From Roseibium suaedae (GTDB lineage: Bacteria; Pseudomonadota; Alphaproteobacteria; Rhizobiales; Stappiaceae): a DNA stretch of 64,000 nt. Location of the stretch: contig NZ_FRBW01000004.1 in the NCBI RefSeq assembly GCF_900142725.1, positions 484,661 to 548,660 on the forward strand. Direction: 5' to 3'. Under the pieces are notes generated by a model. It did no database searches, was not told the origin of the DNA, and worked only from the letters and a program-made list of their open reading frames with translations. Shown here in pieces: positions 24,771 through 33,922 of the stretch. Both the position numbers and the translations under genes were made by a program. The first letter of the stretch is position 1, and the number at the start of each line of letters is the position of its first letter.

Positions 24771-26456
24771 TCAGTTGAGGCCGCGGGTTTCCAGAATGCG
24801 CCGGGCGATGACCTGAGCCTGGATTTCGCCTGCCCCTTCAAAGATGTTCAGGATCCGGGCGTCACACAGGACGCGGGAGATCTGATACTCCAGCGCGAAG
24901 CCGTTGCCGCCGTGAATTTGCAGGGCATTGTCGGCGGCAGCCCAGGCAATGCGGGCGCCGAGCAATTTCGCCATGCCTGCTTCCAGGTCGCAGCGGCGGC
25001 CGGAGTCTTTCTGCCAGGCGGAATAATAGGTCAGCTGGCGGGCGATCATCACTTCCGTGGTCATCATGGCCAGCTTGTCGGAGACGCGCGGGAAGGCAAT
25101 CAGGGGTTTGCCAAACTGGATCCGTTCTTCGGCATAGCGCAGGCCCAGATCCAGGGCGCATTGGGCTACCCCGAGTGCCCGGGCAGCAGTCTGGATGCGG
25201 GCCCCTTCGAAGGTCTGCATCAGTTGCTTGAAGCCCTGGCCTTCCTCACCGCCCAGAAGGTTCTCTGCCTTGACCTCGAAACCATCGAAGGCAATCTCGT
25301 ATTCCTTCATGCCACGATAGCCGAGAACTTCGATTTCGCCGCCGGTCATGCCTTCTGCGGGGAACGGGTTCTCGTCCGTTCCGCGCGGCTTCTCGGCCAG
25401 GAACATGGACAGGCCCTTGTACCCCGGCTCGTTCGGATTTGTGCGGGTCAGCAGGGTCATCACATCGGCACGCACCGGATGGGTAATCCAGGTCTTGTTG
25501 CCATAGACCTTCCACGTGTCCCCGTCCCGGACAGCGCGGGTCTTCAGCGAGGCAAGGTCGGACCCAGTGTTGGGTTCCGTGAAGACAGCCGTCGGCAGGA
25601 TTTCGCCAGAGGCGATCATCGGCAGCCATTTCTGCTTTTGCTCTTCCGTGCCACCGCACAGGATCAGTTCTGCGGCGATTTCCGAACGGGTGCCGAGGGA
25701 GCCGACGCCAATATAGGCGCGGGACAGCTCCTCGGAGACAACGCACATGGATTCCTTGCCCAGGCCCAATCCGCCATATTCCTCGGGGATCGTCAGGCCG
25801 AAGACGCCGAGTTCCGCCATCTGGGCGATGACTTCCATCGGGATATAGTCGTTCTTGAGATGCCACTCGTGGGCATAGGGCGTGACATTGTCTTCCGCAA
25901 ACCGGCGCATTTCATTGCGGATCTGGTCATATGTCTCTTCCAGGCCGCAGTCGCCGAAGGTGGACTGGCCAGCCTGCAGGCGGATGCATTCCACCAGTTC
26001 CAGTCGTAATTCCGGACTGTTGCCTTGGGCAATCAGATCGAGCACATCACGGGTCTGCACAGCCAGGATCTGGTCATCGCTTAGACCGAGATCGAGGAGG
26101 CGGACGAATTCGCCCTGGTTCATCGGGATGCCGCCAATGATCTGGGCCAGATACTCGGAGAAGCCGATCCGGACGATCATTTCCTCAAGCTTGCCGAAGC
26201 GCTTGTCGGTGATCAGCCGGATTGCATAGGCGTCGAGCTGGCGCAGGGCTTCCACATAGGTCGCGAGCCAGGCAAGGCCGTGCGAGGCACGCTGTTCCCG
26301 CTCCATGGCTTCAGAGGAGATCTTTCCATCCACGCTCACCTTGTGCCGGACGGCGCGGGTCGCTGCATCCAGCAGCTTGTCCAGAAGGGCGATAACGCTG
26401 GCGGTCTGGTCCGTCAGGGTGGAACTGGTTGGCTCAGGAGCTGCGGCGGTCGACAT
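24771..26456 (-). CDS. mcd: Long acyl-CoA dehydrogenase, probably (2S)-methylsuccinyl-CoA dehydrogenase
   Basis: At 561 residues it is about 170 longer than standard acyl-CoA dehydrogenases. The N-terminal extension includes AHGLAWLATYVEALRQL-like sequence (here SHGLAWLATYVEALRQLDAY) and EYLAQIIGGIPMNQGEFVRL, which I associate with Mcd of the ethylmalonyl-CoA pathway. The catalytic core follows, with VFTEPNTGSDLASLKT for FAD binding, ITHPVRADVMTLL, and the base Glu in NIFEGAGEIQ. Mcd oxidises methylsuccinyl-CoA to mesaconyl-CoA during acetyl-CoA assimilation. ATG 26456 follows GGAGA. No other pathway genes are nearby, so the specific name is a family-based inference; the acyl-CoA dehydrogenase class is certain. 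Confidence 0.75.
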   Translation of the reverse strand: MSTAAAPEPTSSTLTDQTASVIALLDKLLDAATRAVRHKVSVDGKISSEAMEREQRASHGLAWLATYVEALRQLDAYAIRLITDKRFGKLEEMIVRIGFSEYLAQIIGGIPMNQGEFVRLLDLGLSDDQILAVQTRDVLDLIAQGNSPELRLELVECIRLQAGQSTFGDCGLEETYDQIRNEMRRFAEDNVTPYAHEWHLKNDYIPMEVIAQMAELGVFGLTIPEEYGGLGLGKESMCVVSEELSRAYIGVGSLGTRSEIAAELILCGGTEEQKQKWLPMIASGEILPTAVFTEPNTGSDLASLKTRAVRDGDTWKVYGNKTWITHPVRADVMTLLTRTNPNEPGYKGLSMFLAEKPRGTDENPFPAEGMTGGEIEVLGYRGMKEYEIAFDGFEVKAENLLGGEEGQGFKQLMQTFEGARIQTAARALGVAQCALDLGLRYAEERIQFGKPLIAFPRVSDKLAMMTTEVMIARQLTYYSAWQKDSGRRCDLEAGMAKLLGARIAWAAADNALQIHGGNGFALEYQISRVLCDARILNIFEGAGEIQAQVIARRILETRGLN

Positions 26457-26619
26457 GCAGACGTCTCCATTTTCGATTATTGCTTTAGAGGCGTTTCTTC
26501 CGCAGCTATGTTGCGTTGCAGCAGATAATTTGTCGAGCGGAGAATTCTCAACCTTTCGGCTGAGGCCTTCGTGCAACCCCTGCTTGACCTCGGCCGGTCA
26601 TCAGGACACCTTACAATGC

Positions 26620-27510
26620 ATGACCCGCATGACCTATCTGATGTCCGCTTTTGCAATCATTCGAGACATTTACGGCCATTTCAGCCGGGATGACGGCTTT
26701 GCCATGGCCAGCCATGTGGCCCTGTCCGTACTGCTGGCAGTCTTTCCGCTCCTGATCTTCATTGCCGCCTTGGCGGGCTTCTTCGGTCTGGAGGGAGCGG
26801 CGGACAGCGTGTCCGATCTGATCTTTGATGCCTGGCCCCAGTCTGTTGCCGAGCCGGTGGTGCGCGAGATCCATCAGGTGCTGACCGTGCCGCGTGGAGA
26901 TCTCCTGACCTTCGGCGTGATTGCCTCGCTCTGGTTTGCCTCTAACGGGCTCGAGGCCCTGCGCACGGCGTTGAACCGGGCCTATCGGATGCGGGAAACC
27001 CGGTCCTTTGTCCTCTTGCGCATCCAGTCGCTCGGACTTGTGATCCTGGGCGCGGTCGTCATGATCGCCTTCACCTTTCTCGTGGTGCTTGGGCCACTGG
27101 TGATCGAGACGGTCATTGCCTGGGTTCCGGGGCTGGAAGAACAGATCCGTTCCTTTGATTTTGTCCGTCTTGTTTTTGCCGGTTTGCTGGTCGGAATGGG
27201 GCTCATGGCCGCCCATTGGCTGCTTCCGGCGGGGGAGCGCAGGGTTCTGGACCTTCTGCCGGGCGTCTTTGCGACAATGGTGCTCTGGATGATCTGCGGT
27301 GCCGTCTTCGGGGCCTATCTGGCGCGGTTCGCCAATTACGTTTCCACCTATGGTGGTCTCGCGGGCATCATGTCCGCGCTGGTTTTTCTCTATATTTGCT
27401 CGCTCGCTTTCATCCTGGGCGGCGAGCTGAATGCGGCCTTGATCCGGCAGCGCGGGCTCTTGAAAGCTGCGCGGGCACGTATGCGCGCGCAGACTAGCGT
27501 CAGCAGTTGA
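26620..27510 (+). CDS. YihY/BrkB-family membrane protein
   Basis: The 296-residue protein matches the YihY/UPF0761 family: DGFAMASHVALSVLLAVFPL near the N-terminus, six to seven membrane segments, LWFASNGLEALRTALNRAYR, and the C-terminal FANYVSTYGGLAGIMSALVF with LGGELNAALIRQR. Members were once called ribonuclease BN in error; transport or permease roles are suggested but unproven. Several starts are possible (26620, 26629, 26641); AGGA at 26603 is somewhat far from all. Longer upstream frames run into the dehydrogenase promoter region and show no family similarity. Confidence 0.85.
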   Translation: MTRMTYLMSAFAIIRDIYGHFSRDDGFAMASHVALSVLLAVFPLLIFIAALAGFFGLEGAADSVSDLIFDAWPQSVAEPVVREIHQVLTVPRGDLLTFGVIASLWFASNGLEALRTALNRAYRMRETRSFVLLRIQSLGLVILGAVVMIAFTFLVVLGPLVIETVIAWVPGLEEQIRSFDFVRLVFAGLLVGMGLMAAHWLLPAGERRVLDLLPGVFATMVLWMICGAVFGAYLARFANYVSTYGGLAGIMSALVFLYICSLAFILGGELNAALIRQRGLLKAARARMRAQTSVSS

Positions 27511-27540
27511 GCAAGACGGAAAGCGAGCTTCTGGCGCCGC

Positions 27541-28428
27541 TCAGGCGGGCTGGATCCGCCGTGTCGGCCGCCTGATCAGCAGGACCGCGCAAATGACCAG
27601 CAGCATGCCGCCGATCTGGACCAGTGACAGGCGCTCACCGAAGAGCAGATAGCTCTCGATGGAGGTTGCAACGGGCACCAGATAGAACAGCGAGGCGACT
27701 TGTGAGATGGCGCCCTGTCGGATGAGGATCATCAGCAGCATGATTGCGCCGATGGACAGCACAAGGACCAGCCAGGCGAGGGCGAAGATGAACTCGCCGG
27801 ACCAGACCACGGTCCAGCTTTCCGTCAACGACAGGGGAACAGTCACAAGAAGCGCGCCGATATACTGCCAGAACGTTCCGGCAAGGTGATCGGTCTGGGG
27901 CACGAAGCGCTTCTGATAGACGGTGCCGACGCTGATGGTCAGAACCCCCAGGAACACCACCGCGATGTTGACCGGGTCAATGCCGGAGCCGGCAAGGCCG
28001 AGTTTCGGGCCGAGCACCAGTCCCAGCCCCGCGCCGCCGATCACAAGTCCTGCCCAATGCTTGATCTCGACTTTCTCGCCGAGCAGAAGCGCGGCAGCTA
28101 GGGTGCTGAAGACGGGCTGCAAACCGACCACGATGGCTGTGGCGCCAGCGGGCATGCCATGATCAACCGCCCAGAACACGGCTCCCAGATAGCAGCCATG
28201 GATTAGGAAGCCCGTCACCACGCAATGGGCGATCTGAACCGGGTTGGTCGGCCACTTCGGCCGTGTGAACAGGCTGACAGCGAGAAGCAGCGGCAGGACC
28301 AGCGCAAAGCGCCAGCTCAGAAACACCATCGGATCGGCGTAGGGGGCTCCCATTTTTGCGCCAATAAAACCTGTCGACCAAAGAAGAACAAATGTTCCGG
28401 GAATTGCACCTTTGAGGAAGGAATTCAC
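27541..28428 (-). CDS. EamA/DMT-superfamily transporter
   Basis: A 295-residue protein with ten membrane segments arranged as two EamA repeats; the first begins FVLLWSTGFIGAKMGAPYADP and the second contains FLGVLTISVGTVYQKRF and LFYLVPVATSIESYLLFGE. Such proteins export or exchange metabolites such as amino acids, threonine, homoserine or cysteine derivatives; the substrate is unknown. It begins with GTG behind AGGA at 9 bases. The C-terminus is basic (RRPTRRIQ). The gene converges on the YihY gene 30 bases away. Confidence 0.9.
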   Translation of the reverse strand: MNSFLKGAIPGTFVLLWSTGFIGAKMGAPYADPMVFLSWRFALVLPLLLAVSLFTRPKWPTNPVQIAHCVVTGFLIHGCYLGAVFWAVDHGMPAGATAIVVGLQPVFSTLAAALLLGEKVEIKHWAGLVIGGAGLGLVLGPKLGLAGSGIDPVNIAVVFLGVLTISVGTVYQKRFVPQTDHLAGTFWQYIGALLVTVPLSLTESWTVVWSGEFIFALAWLVLVLSIGAIMLLMILIRQGAISQVASLFYLVPVATSIESYLLFGERLSLVQIGGMLLVICAVLLIRRPTRRIQPA

Positions 28429-28604
28429 TGTCAGCAGTCCTGCGAACCAGTTGAAGAAAAGTTTTGCTGATTTTCAAGTCAAGTGTGCCTGCAATATCAG
28501 CAATTGGCTGACGGTTCCAGTCACGTAAATTGGCAGTTTTCTTAACTTTTAAGCGGTTTCTTACTTTACAGAAAAAATGCCAAATTCCAGGGGGCATTGC
28601 CGCC

Positions 28605-30611
28605 ATGAAAATAAACAAGATGTCTGCGGACGGCAGAGCGACGGGTCTGTCTGTCCGGTTTCGGATTCTCTCTCTTAGTCTGATTACTGCCGTAGGTCTG
28701 CTGGTGCTTGGGGGCGTGTTCTGGTGGAGCCAGGACCGGGTCGCCCAGTCGTTCAGCACATTGTCTGAAAGTGCGAGCCTGTCACGCCATATTTCCGATG
28801 TCGCCCAGATCATTGATCGGATGCGAAACATTGAGAAGGGCTATCTCGCCCAGCCGGGAGACTTAAGCTACGCCGCCTTTGGCGACCAGCACACTGCAGC
28901 CCTCGCAGCGCTGGACGAGATTGCCAAGCGTGACGACACGACAACTCTGGGGGCTGATCTTGCGGATCTGCGCGATACGCTGGAAGGCGTCTCGGGGGCC
29001 TTCGATACCCTGAACGGTGTGCAGGCCACCATCGGCTTCGATTCCGAAAGCGGACTACGTGGCACGCTCGTGCAGACCGCCGGTGAAGTTCAGACCCGCC
29101 TGAAGAAGGAAATGAACTTCGGTGGTACGCCGGATACCGAAAAGCTCTTCCGGGCGATCCTCGAAATTCAGCTCGCCGAGCGGGAATATGTGATCAACCG
29201 GAACGACGTCGCCCTGGGCAATTTTGAAGTTGCCTTTGGCCGATATGAGCGCCTGGTCAAGAAGGCTTACATGCCGAATGAGATCAAGGACGAGATCTCC
29301 ACGAAGATGCAGGTCTACCGCGAAGCATTCGACTCCTTCACGGCTGCGGACCTTGAAAAAGGCAAGTCCGTCGAGTTGCTGGAAAACCTCTTCGACCTGC
29401 TGCCGCCGCGTCTTGAGGCTCTCAACAATTCGGCAAGGGCTGCGGAACTTCAGGCACAAAGTGATCTGGATGCCATCCGCACCTTCTCGACAGGCGCGGT
29501 CATGCTGGTCATCCTTGGCCTGCTGATCGGCCTCTCCGCCGCCGCCCTGCTGATCGGCCGCTCCATTGCTGTTCCGCTCGGCCGCCTGAGCTCGGCCATG
29601 GAGGCTCTCGCCAGCGGCCAGACGGATATCGAACTGCCGGAAGCCAAGGGCAGCCGGGAGATTGCGGCCATGGCTGCCACTGTCTCCGTGTTCCGGGACA
29701 ATGCGGTCGAGCGTCAGAGCCTGGCGCTTGCCTCTGAGGCGGAAAACGCCCAGCGGGATGCCCGCGTGGCCAATCTAGAGCAGCTGATTTCCAACTTCGA
29801 AGGCATTGTCGATCGGGCGCTTCACAATCTCGACCATGCGACCGATGAACTGGTGCAGACTTCTGTTGCCGTGGAAGCGGCGGCTGATGATGTGGCAGAT
29901 CAGGCAGGCGAGGCGGGCAACGCGGTGCGTGTCGCCGCCGAGAACGTCAACTCGGCTGCCTCTGCCGCAGAAGAGCTGGCTGCTTCGATCAACGAGATCG
30001 CCAGCCAGGCTTCCAAATCGACCGAAGTTGCGAAGAAGGCTGTGGCGAGTGCCCAGGACACGTCCCGCACGATGGATCAGCTTTCCAGCGCCGCCGACCG
30101 GATCGGCCAGGTCATGGGCCTGATCAGGGACATTGCCAACCAGACCAACCTTCTCGCGCTTAACGCGACCATTGAGGCTGCCCGCGCCGGGGAAGCCGGC
30201 AAGGGCTTTGCCGTTGTCGCGGCAGAGGTGAAGCAGCTGGCTGATCAGACGTCCAAGGCAACCGAAGACATCGCCAACCAGGTTGAGGCCATTCAGGGCT
30301 CGTCCTCGCAGGCTCTCTCGGCGATTTCGGAAGTCAGCGGCATCATCACCGAGATGGAAGGCCTGGCCTCGGCCGTGGCTTCCGCAGTGGTGCAGCAGGA
30401 TGCGGCGGTTCAGTCGATTGCCCGCAACGTGTCTGACGCGTCCAGCCGTTCGGATGAAGGCGCGACCCGCATGGGCGCTGTCGCAGGCGCAACGGATCAT
30501 GCCCGAGCCACCGGCGCGGAAGTGGAGCGTCTGGCAAAGTCGCTGGCCGAACAGGCCGGTTTGATCCGCCGGGAAGTCTCAAGTTTCCTGACGGGCGTTC
30601 GGGCTGCCTGA
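28605..30611 (+). CDS. Methyl-accepting chemotaxis protein
   Basis: The 668-residue receptor has membrane segment 1 (about 22-42), a helical periplasmic domain of about 260 residues with [25 protein letters not shown] helices, membrane segment 2 (about 300-325), a HAMP domain (about 326-378), and the cytoplasmic signalling hairpin, whose tip is [20 protein letters not shown] then [19 protein letters not shown]. The C-terminus, [10 protein letters not shown], lacks an NWETF-type pentapeptide for CheR/CheB docking. The long all-helical sensor resembles helical-bimodular sensors, so small ligands or protein partners are plausible. It starts at ATG 28605 behind AGGGGG. Confidence 0.93.
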   Translation: MKINKMSADGRATGLSVRFRILSLSLITAVGLLVLGGVFWWSQDRVAQSFSTLSESASLSRHISDVAQIIDRMRNIEKGYLAQPGDLSYAAFGDQHTAALAALDEIAKRDDTTTLGADLADLRDTLEGVSGAFDTLNGVQATIGFDSESGLRGTLVQTAGEVQTRLKKEMNFGGTPDTEKLFRAILEIQLAEREYVINRNDVALGNFEVAFGRYERLVKKAYMPNEIKDEISTKMQVYREAFDSFTAADLEKGKSVELLENLFDLLPPRLEALNNSARAAELQAQSDLDAIRTFSTGAVMLVILGLLIGLSAAALLIGRSIAVPLGRLSSAMEALASGQTDIELPEAKGSREIAAMAATVSVFRDNAVERQSLALASEAENAQRDARVANLEQLISNFEGIVDRALHNLDHATDELVQTSVAVEAAADDVADQAGEAGNAVRVAAENVNSAASAAEELAASINEIASQASKSTEVAKKAVASAQDTSRTMDQLSSAADRIGQVMGLIRDIANQTNLLALNATIEAARAGEAGKGFAVVAAEVKQLADQTSKATEDIANQVEAIQGSSSQALSAISEVSGIITEMEGLASAVASAVVQQDAAVQSIARNVSDASSRSDEGATRMGAVAGATDHARATGAEVERLAKSLAEQAGLIRREVSSFLTGVRAA

Positions 30612-30638
30612 TCCAAAGCCCTTGGACGAGAATAGAAA

Positions 30639-30676
30639 AACGCCGCGCAGGTTTTCTGCGCGGCGTTTTTGTTTTT
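30639..30676. terminator. Bidirectional intrinsic terminator
   Basis: AACGCCGCGCAG-GTTTT-CTGCGCGGCGTTTTT is a 12-bp GC stem followed by a T run and preceded by AGAAAAA, between the convergent chemoreceptor and hydrolase genes. Confidence 0.92.
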
Positions 30677-30697
30677 GCCGGGTGATGCCCGCAGTGT

Positions 30698-31495
30698 TCA
30701 GGCGCAAACTGCGTTTTGCAGAATGAGGCGCGTCACTTCCCGGGGAACTTCCAGATGAGGCATGTGCCCCACGCCGTCGAAGACGTGAGCGGAGATCATG
30801 CCGGGCAGCTTGTGGGCCTGACGGGTGGGCAGAACCCGGTCCTGGGTGCCCCAGACGACCTTGATCGGGCATGGCAGGTCTGCGAGCTCGCGCAGGGGCA
30901 GGGTCTTCTGCACGTCGCCGTCGATGATTTCGTCGGCAATTGCCTTCAGGGTTTCCGCAGCTCCCGGCTTGGCGCGGCTTTCAGCAGCGGTGCGGGCAAG
31001 GAACTTGGGCAGCTTGAAGCTCCATCCGAAGAACTGCTCAAGGAGCGCCTCCATTTCTGCGGGGTCAGTGGCAGCCGCATAGCGGCGCAGGAGCTTGTGG
31101 TTGATTTCCGGGCCGAAACCACCGGGCGCCAGGAGGGTCAGGCTGGCGATGCGCTCAGGTGCGCGAAGAGCGACGAGGGCCGCGACGGCGCCGCCCATGG
31201 AATGCCCGACGAGATGCACCTTTTCCAGCTCCAGAGCCTCGATGGTCTGGAACACGGCCTTTGCGGCCACACCTGCATTGCCGATGCGCGGCCAGCCGAT
31301 GGCCTGGCCATGACCGGGCAAGTCCACCGAAATGGAGCGGCGGCTGGGGGAAAGCGCAGTCTGGATGTTTGCCCAGGTCTGGCGGTCCCCGCCAAAGCCG
31401 TGGATCAGCAGGATTGGTGCAGCATGGCTGCCGTCTGCCGCCGGCAGGTCATAAAGGGGCAAGGTTGAACTGGTTGCCGGTGCAAGGCTGGTCAT
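30698..31495 (-). CDS. Alpha/beta hydrolase
   Basis: The 265-residue protein has an HGFGG oxyanion motif, the nucleophile elbow VGHSMGGAVA (Ser near residue 107), an Asp in WGTQDRVLP, and a catalytic His in DGVGHMPHLEVP, so the triad is complete. The closest known types are hydrolases related to the lipoyl-domain-less acetoin/2-hydroxy-ketone cleavage group and meta-cleavage hydrolases; substrate unknown. ATG 31495 follows GGGGAG at six bases. The upstream frame to 31531 lacks a site. It is monocistronic. Confidence 0.88.
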   Translation of the reverse strand: MTSLAPATSSTLPLYDLPAADGSHAAPILLIHGFGGDRQTWANIQTALSPSRRSISVDLPGHGQAIGWPRIGNAGVAAKAVFQTIEALELEKVHLVGHSMGGAVAALVALRAPERIASLTLLAPGGFGPEINHKLLRRYAAATDPAEMEALLEQFFGWSFKLPKFLARTAAESRAKPGAAETLKAIADEIIDGDVQKTLPLRELADLPCPIKVVWGTQDRVLPTRQAHKLPGMISAHVFDGVGHMPHLEVPREVTRLILQNAVCA

Positions 31496-31727
31496 GGAAA
31501 CTCCCCGGATCATTTTGTCTGTGAGGTTCATCTATCCGGGGGGCGAAAGGCTGCGCAAGCCTGCCCTTGGGGAAGAGGCTGGGGATCATCGTCATATTTC
31601 CAGGCCCGCCCCCCGGAGTTGGTCAGAAAAAATTAATCATAATTGGCATGATGGCACTGTGGCTTCATGCTACTCATCGCTATCCGATTCCTTGCGGCCT
31701 GCCCGCACATGTTCGAGAGATGCTTTC

Positions 31728-32327
31728 ATGCACCGCGTTGTCCTATCTGCGCTGGCACTGAGCTTGCTCGTGGCCGCCGGCCCGGCTCATGCCGACAATC
31801 GTTTCTTTGATCCCAACAGCAAGACCTGGGTCTCCCTGAAGATGACCCCGGAAATGGCTGGCCAGATTGCCCGCAAGAAATACAAGCGCAAGCTTGTCAG
31901 CTATTCCGGCCCGGAAGAGCCCGGCACGATCGTTGTCGATACGAATGCGCGCTGGCTTTACCACGTTCAGGGCAACGGCAAGGCCATGCGCTACGGCATT
32001 GGCGTCGGCAAGGACGGCTTTACCTGGAAGGGTACGGAAAAGATCACCCGCAAGGCCGAGTGGCCGGGCTGGACTCCGCCGCCGGAAATGATTGTGCGTG
32101 AACGCAAGAAGGGCCGCAAGCTGCCGGCTCACATGCCGGGTGGCCCGAAGAACCCGCTGGGTGCCCGTGCCATGTATCTCGGCAGCACCATCTACCGCAT
32201 TCACGGCACCAATGAAGACTGGAGCATCGGCCAGGCCGTTTCCTCCGGTTGCATTCGCATGCTGAACAGCGACGTCGAATATCTCTACGAGCAGGTCAAG
32301 ATCGGCGCAAAGGTCAAGGTTCTCTGA
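31728..32327 (+). CDS. L,D-transpeptidase (YkuD/ErfK-type), secreted
   Basis: The 199-residue protein has a signal peptide (MHRVVLSALALSLLVAAGPA, cleaved after HA) and a YkuD domain: GTIVVDTNARWLYHVQGNGK, then the catalytic motif HGTNEDWSIGQAVSSGCIRM, with the His, Ser and Cys of the H-x(14-17)-S-x-G-C-x-R/H signature. The domain crosslinks peptidoglycan stems (3-3 links) or attaches proteins; the family is abundant in Hyphomicrobiales. The ATG at 31728 follows GAGAG. A terminator comes 27 bases after the stop. Confidence 0.92.
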   Translation: MHRVVLSALALSLLVAAGPAHADNRFFDPNSKTWVSLKMTPEMAGQIARKKYKRKLVSYSGPEEPGTIVVDTNARWLYHVQGNGKAMRYGIGVGKDGFTWKGTEKITRKAEWPGWTPPPEMIVRERKKGRKLPAHMPGGPKNPLGARAMYLGSTIYRIHGTNEDWSIGQAVSSGCIRMLNSDVEYLYEQVKIGAKVKVL

Positions 32328-32354
32328 ATCTTCCACGCCGATGACAAGATGAAA

Positions 32355-32379
32355 GGGCTGCCCATCGGCGGCCCTTTTT
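32355..32379 (+). terminator. Intrinsic terminator after the L,D-transpeptidase gene
   Basis: GGGCTGCC-CATC-GGCGGCCC is followed by TTTTT; one G-T pair in the stem. Confidence 0.82.
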
Positions 32380-32390
32380 GTTGTCTGGCC

Positions 32391-32656
32391 TAATACCAAC
32401 CTCAAGTAATAGCGACCTATTTGATGGCCTCAGTCGGGTTCCCGGCTAGGCGCGGTGCGCCGTCCGATGCCGGGCATCGGGCAAGCAGCGTAACGACGTC
32501 CGGGGAGCCGGAAGTGGCCACCGGAGGCCGCGTTTTCGAACCGCCCGGGCTACGTCGCGTTTCTTGGAAGATGCACCGCATCGCCCTGCGAAACGCTTCT
32601 TGCCGGACGATCCGAAAACGCGGTCAAATAGGTCGCTATTACTTGAGGTTGGTAAT
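32391..32656. mobile_element. MITE-like element with 31-bp perfect terminal inverted repeats
   Basis: Bases 32394-32424 (starting TACCAACCTCAAGTAATAGC) and 32624-32654 are exact reverse complements over 31 bases. The approximately 200 bases between them hold no reading frame of note but contain shorter palindromic pieces (GATGCCGGGCATC near 32466). Adjacent TA dinucleotides on both sides (TA at 32391 and 32656) are compatible with a TA target-site duplication as in IS630/Tc1-type elements, though this is only two bases. No transposase is encoded, so it is at best non-autonomous. Its right end contains the stop codon of the cyclase gene. Confidence 0.7.
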
Positions 32657-33865
32657 ACGCTGAGAGAGGGCGAAGAGCGGTTCGGGGGCGCTGAAACCGC
32701 TGAGTTCGAATTCTCCCGCAGGTTCGGCGCGGCCCGGCACATACTGAGCAACATCCGCAGTCATCAGAACATGCTTCTGGACGGCTTTGGTCAGCGTTTC
32801 GATGCGTGCGGCGGCGTGAACCGTCTGGCCGATGACAGAAAAGGTCATCCGTTCGGGAACGCCGATATTGCCGAACATGACTTCACCCACGGACAGGGCA
32901 ATGCCGATTTCGAGCCGTGGCTGGCTGCCATTGACCGGTGCACCTGCGTTGATACGGGCGACATTTTCAAGCGACTGGTCTGCCGCGGCAACAGCGTGCC
33001 GGACAGCCCCCTCCAGGCCGGTCTCGTCGATCGGAAAGACGGCAAGGACAGCGTCGCCGATGAAGTCGAGCACTTCGCCGCCTTCGGCAATGACTGCGCC
33101 TGCGGTGGCCGCAAAATAGCCGTTCAGCCAGCGAAGATAGGGATCAGGCCCCAGAGCCTCCGCGATGCGGGTGGAATTGCGCATGTCGCTGTAGAAGATG
33201 ACCGCGTTGATCTTTTCGCCGTCCCCATGGCGGATCTGGCCATTCAGGACGCGCGTGCCTGCGGAGCGGCCGAGATAGGTTTCGGCGACAGTCCGGGCAA
33301 TTTCTGATTCAAGGTTGGCCTTGGCAGCGAGCGCAAGGCGCGGCTGGATGTATTCGATGGCCTGGATCTGATCGTCGCGGAACCCACCGGATTGCCGGGT
33401 TGCCCAGCTGATCATGATGCCGGTGTTGCCGTGCATTTCCTTCAAGGCAGGGAGCTGGAAATTCGTCATCAGGACGAAATAGTCCGTGTAGCCTTCCGCC
33501 GAGAGTTCTGCGCAAAGGGGGAAGTCGAGTTCTGCATTTGCGCCTTCCAGATGCCTGCGCAGACGGGGCAACCGGTTCACCTGCACTGACCTCATGGGGC
33601 TGGAAAGCCAGCCGTCGTCCTCTTCGTCTTCTTGATCATGTTCGAAGCGGGCGTGCTGAACGGCCTCGCCGGTCTTCCAGAAGGCTGTCTCGGCATCAAA
33701 GAGCGGATGAAGGGTGGTCCAGGCAAGAAGGGCCCGGTCGACGGGCACGCCGGTTTCCCGCAAGCGGATGCACATGTCGCCAAACATGTCCGGAACGCGG
33801 GCCGAGTGCAGAGCCTGGTCCACGAGCCAGCTTTCCACCGCATCAATGTCTGCCATATCGATCAT
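32639..33865 (-). CDS. Class III adenylate/guanylate cyclase with substituted catalytic residues
   Basis: The 408-residue protein has a helical N-terminal region (about 1-200) and a C-terminal class III cyclase domain. The metal-binding aspartates are present in VIFYSDMRNSTRIAE and VLDFIGDAVLAVF. The position normally held by the purine-selecting Lys (LKFIGD in relatives) is Asp here, and the transition-state Asn of VNxAxR is His (GQTVHAAARIE), while the Arg is kept. It may have altered specificity or reduced activity. The last six residues and the stop codon (RITNLK) are encoded by the inverted repeat of the adjacent element. The start at 33865 lacks a strong ribosome site. Confidence 0.8.
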   Translation of the reverse strand: MIDMADIDAVESWLVDQALHSARVPDMFGDMCIRLRETGVPVDRALLAWTTLHPLFDAETAFWKTGEAVQHARFEHDQEDEEDDGWLSSPMRSVQVNRLPRLRRHLEGANAELDFPLCAELSAEGYTDYFVLMTNFQLPALKEMHGNTGIMISWATRQSGGFRDDQIQAIEYIQPRLALAAKANLESEIARTVAETYLGRSAGTRVLNGQIRHGDGEKINAVIFYSDMRNSTRIAEALGPDPYLRWLNGYFAATAGAVIAEGGEVLDFIGDAVLAVFPIDETGLEGAVRHAVAAADQSLENVARINAGAPVNGSQPRLEIGIALSVGEVMFGNIGVPERMTFSVIGQTVHAAARIETLTKAVQKHVLMTADVAQYVPGRAEPAGEFELSGFSAPEPLFALSQRITNLK

Positions 33866-33922
33866 TCGGGCAGCCTATTCCGGGGATTTACGAAAGGCTA
33901 CAGATTCCCGTTTGACGGCAGG

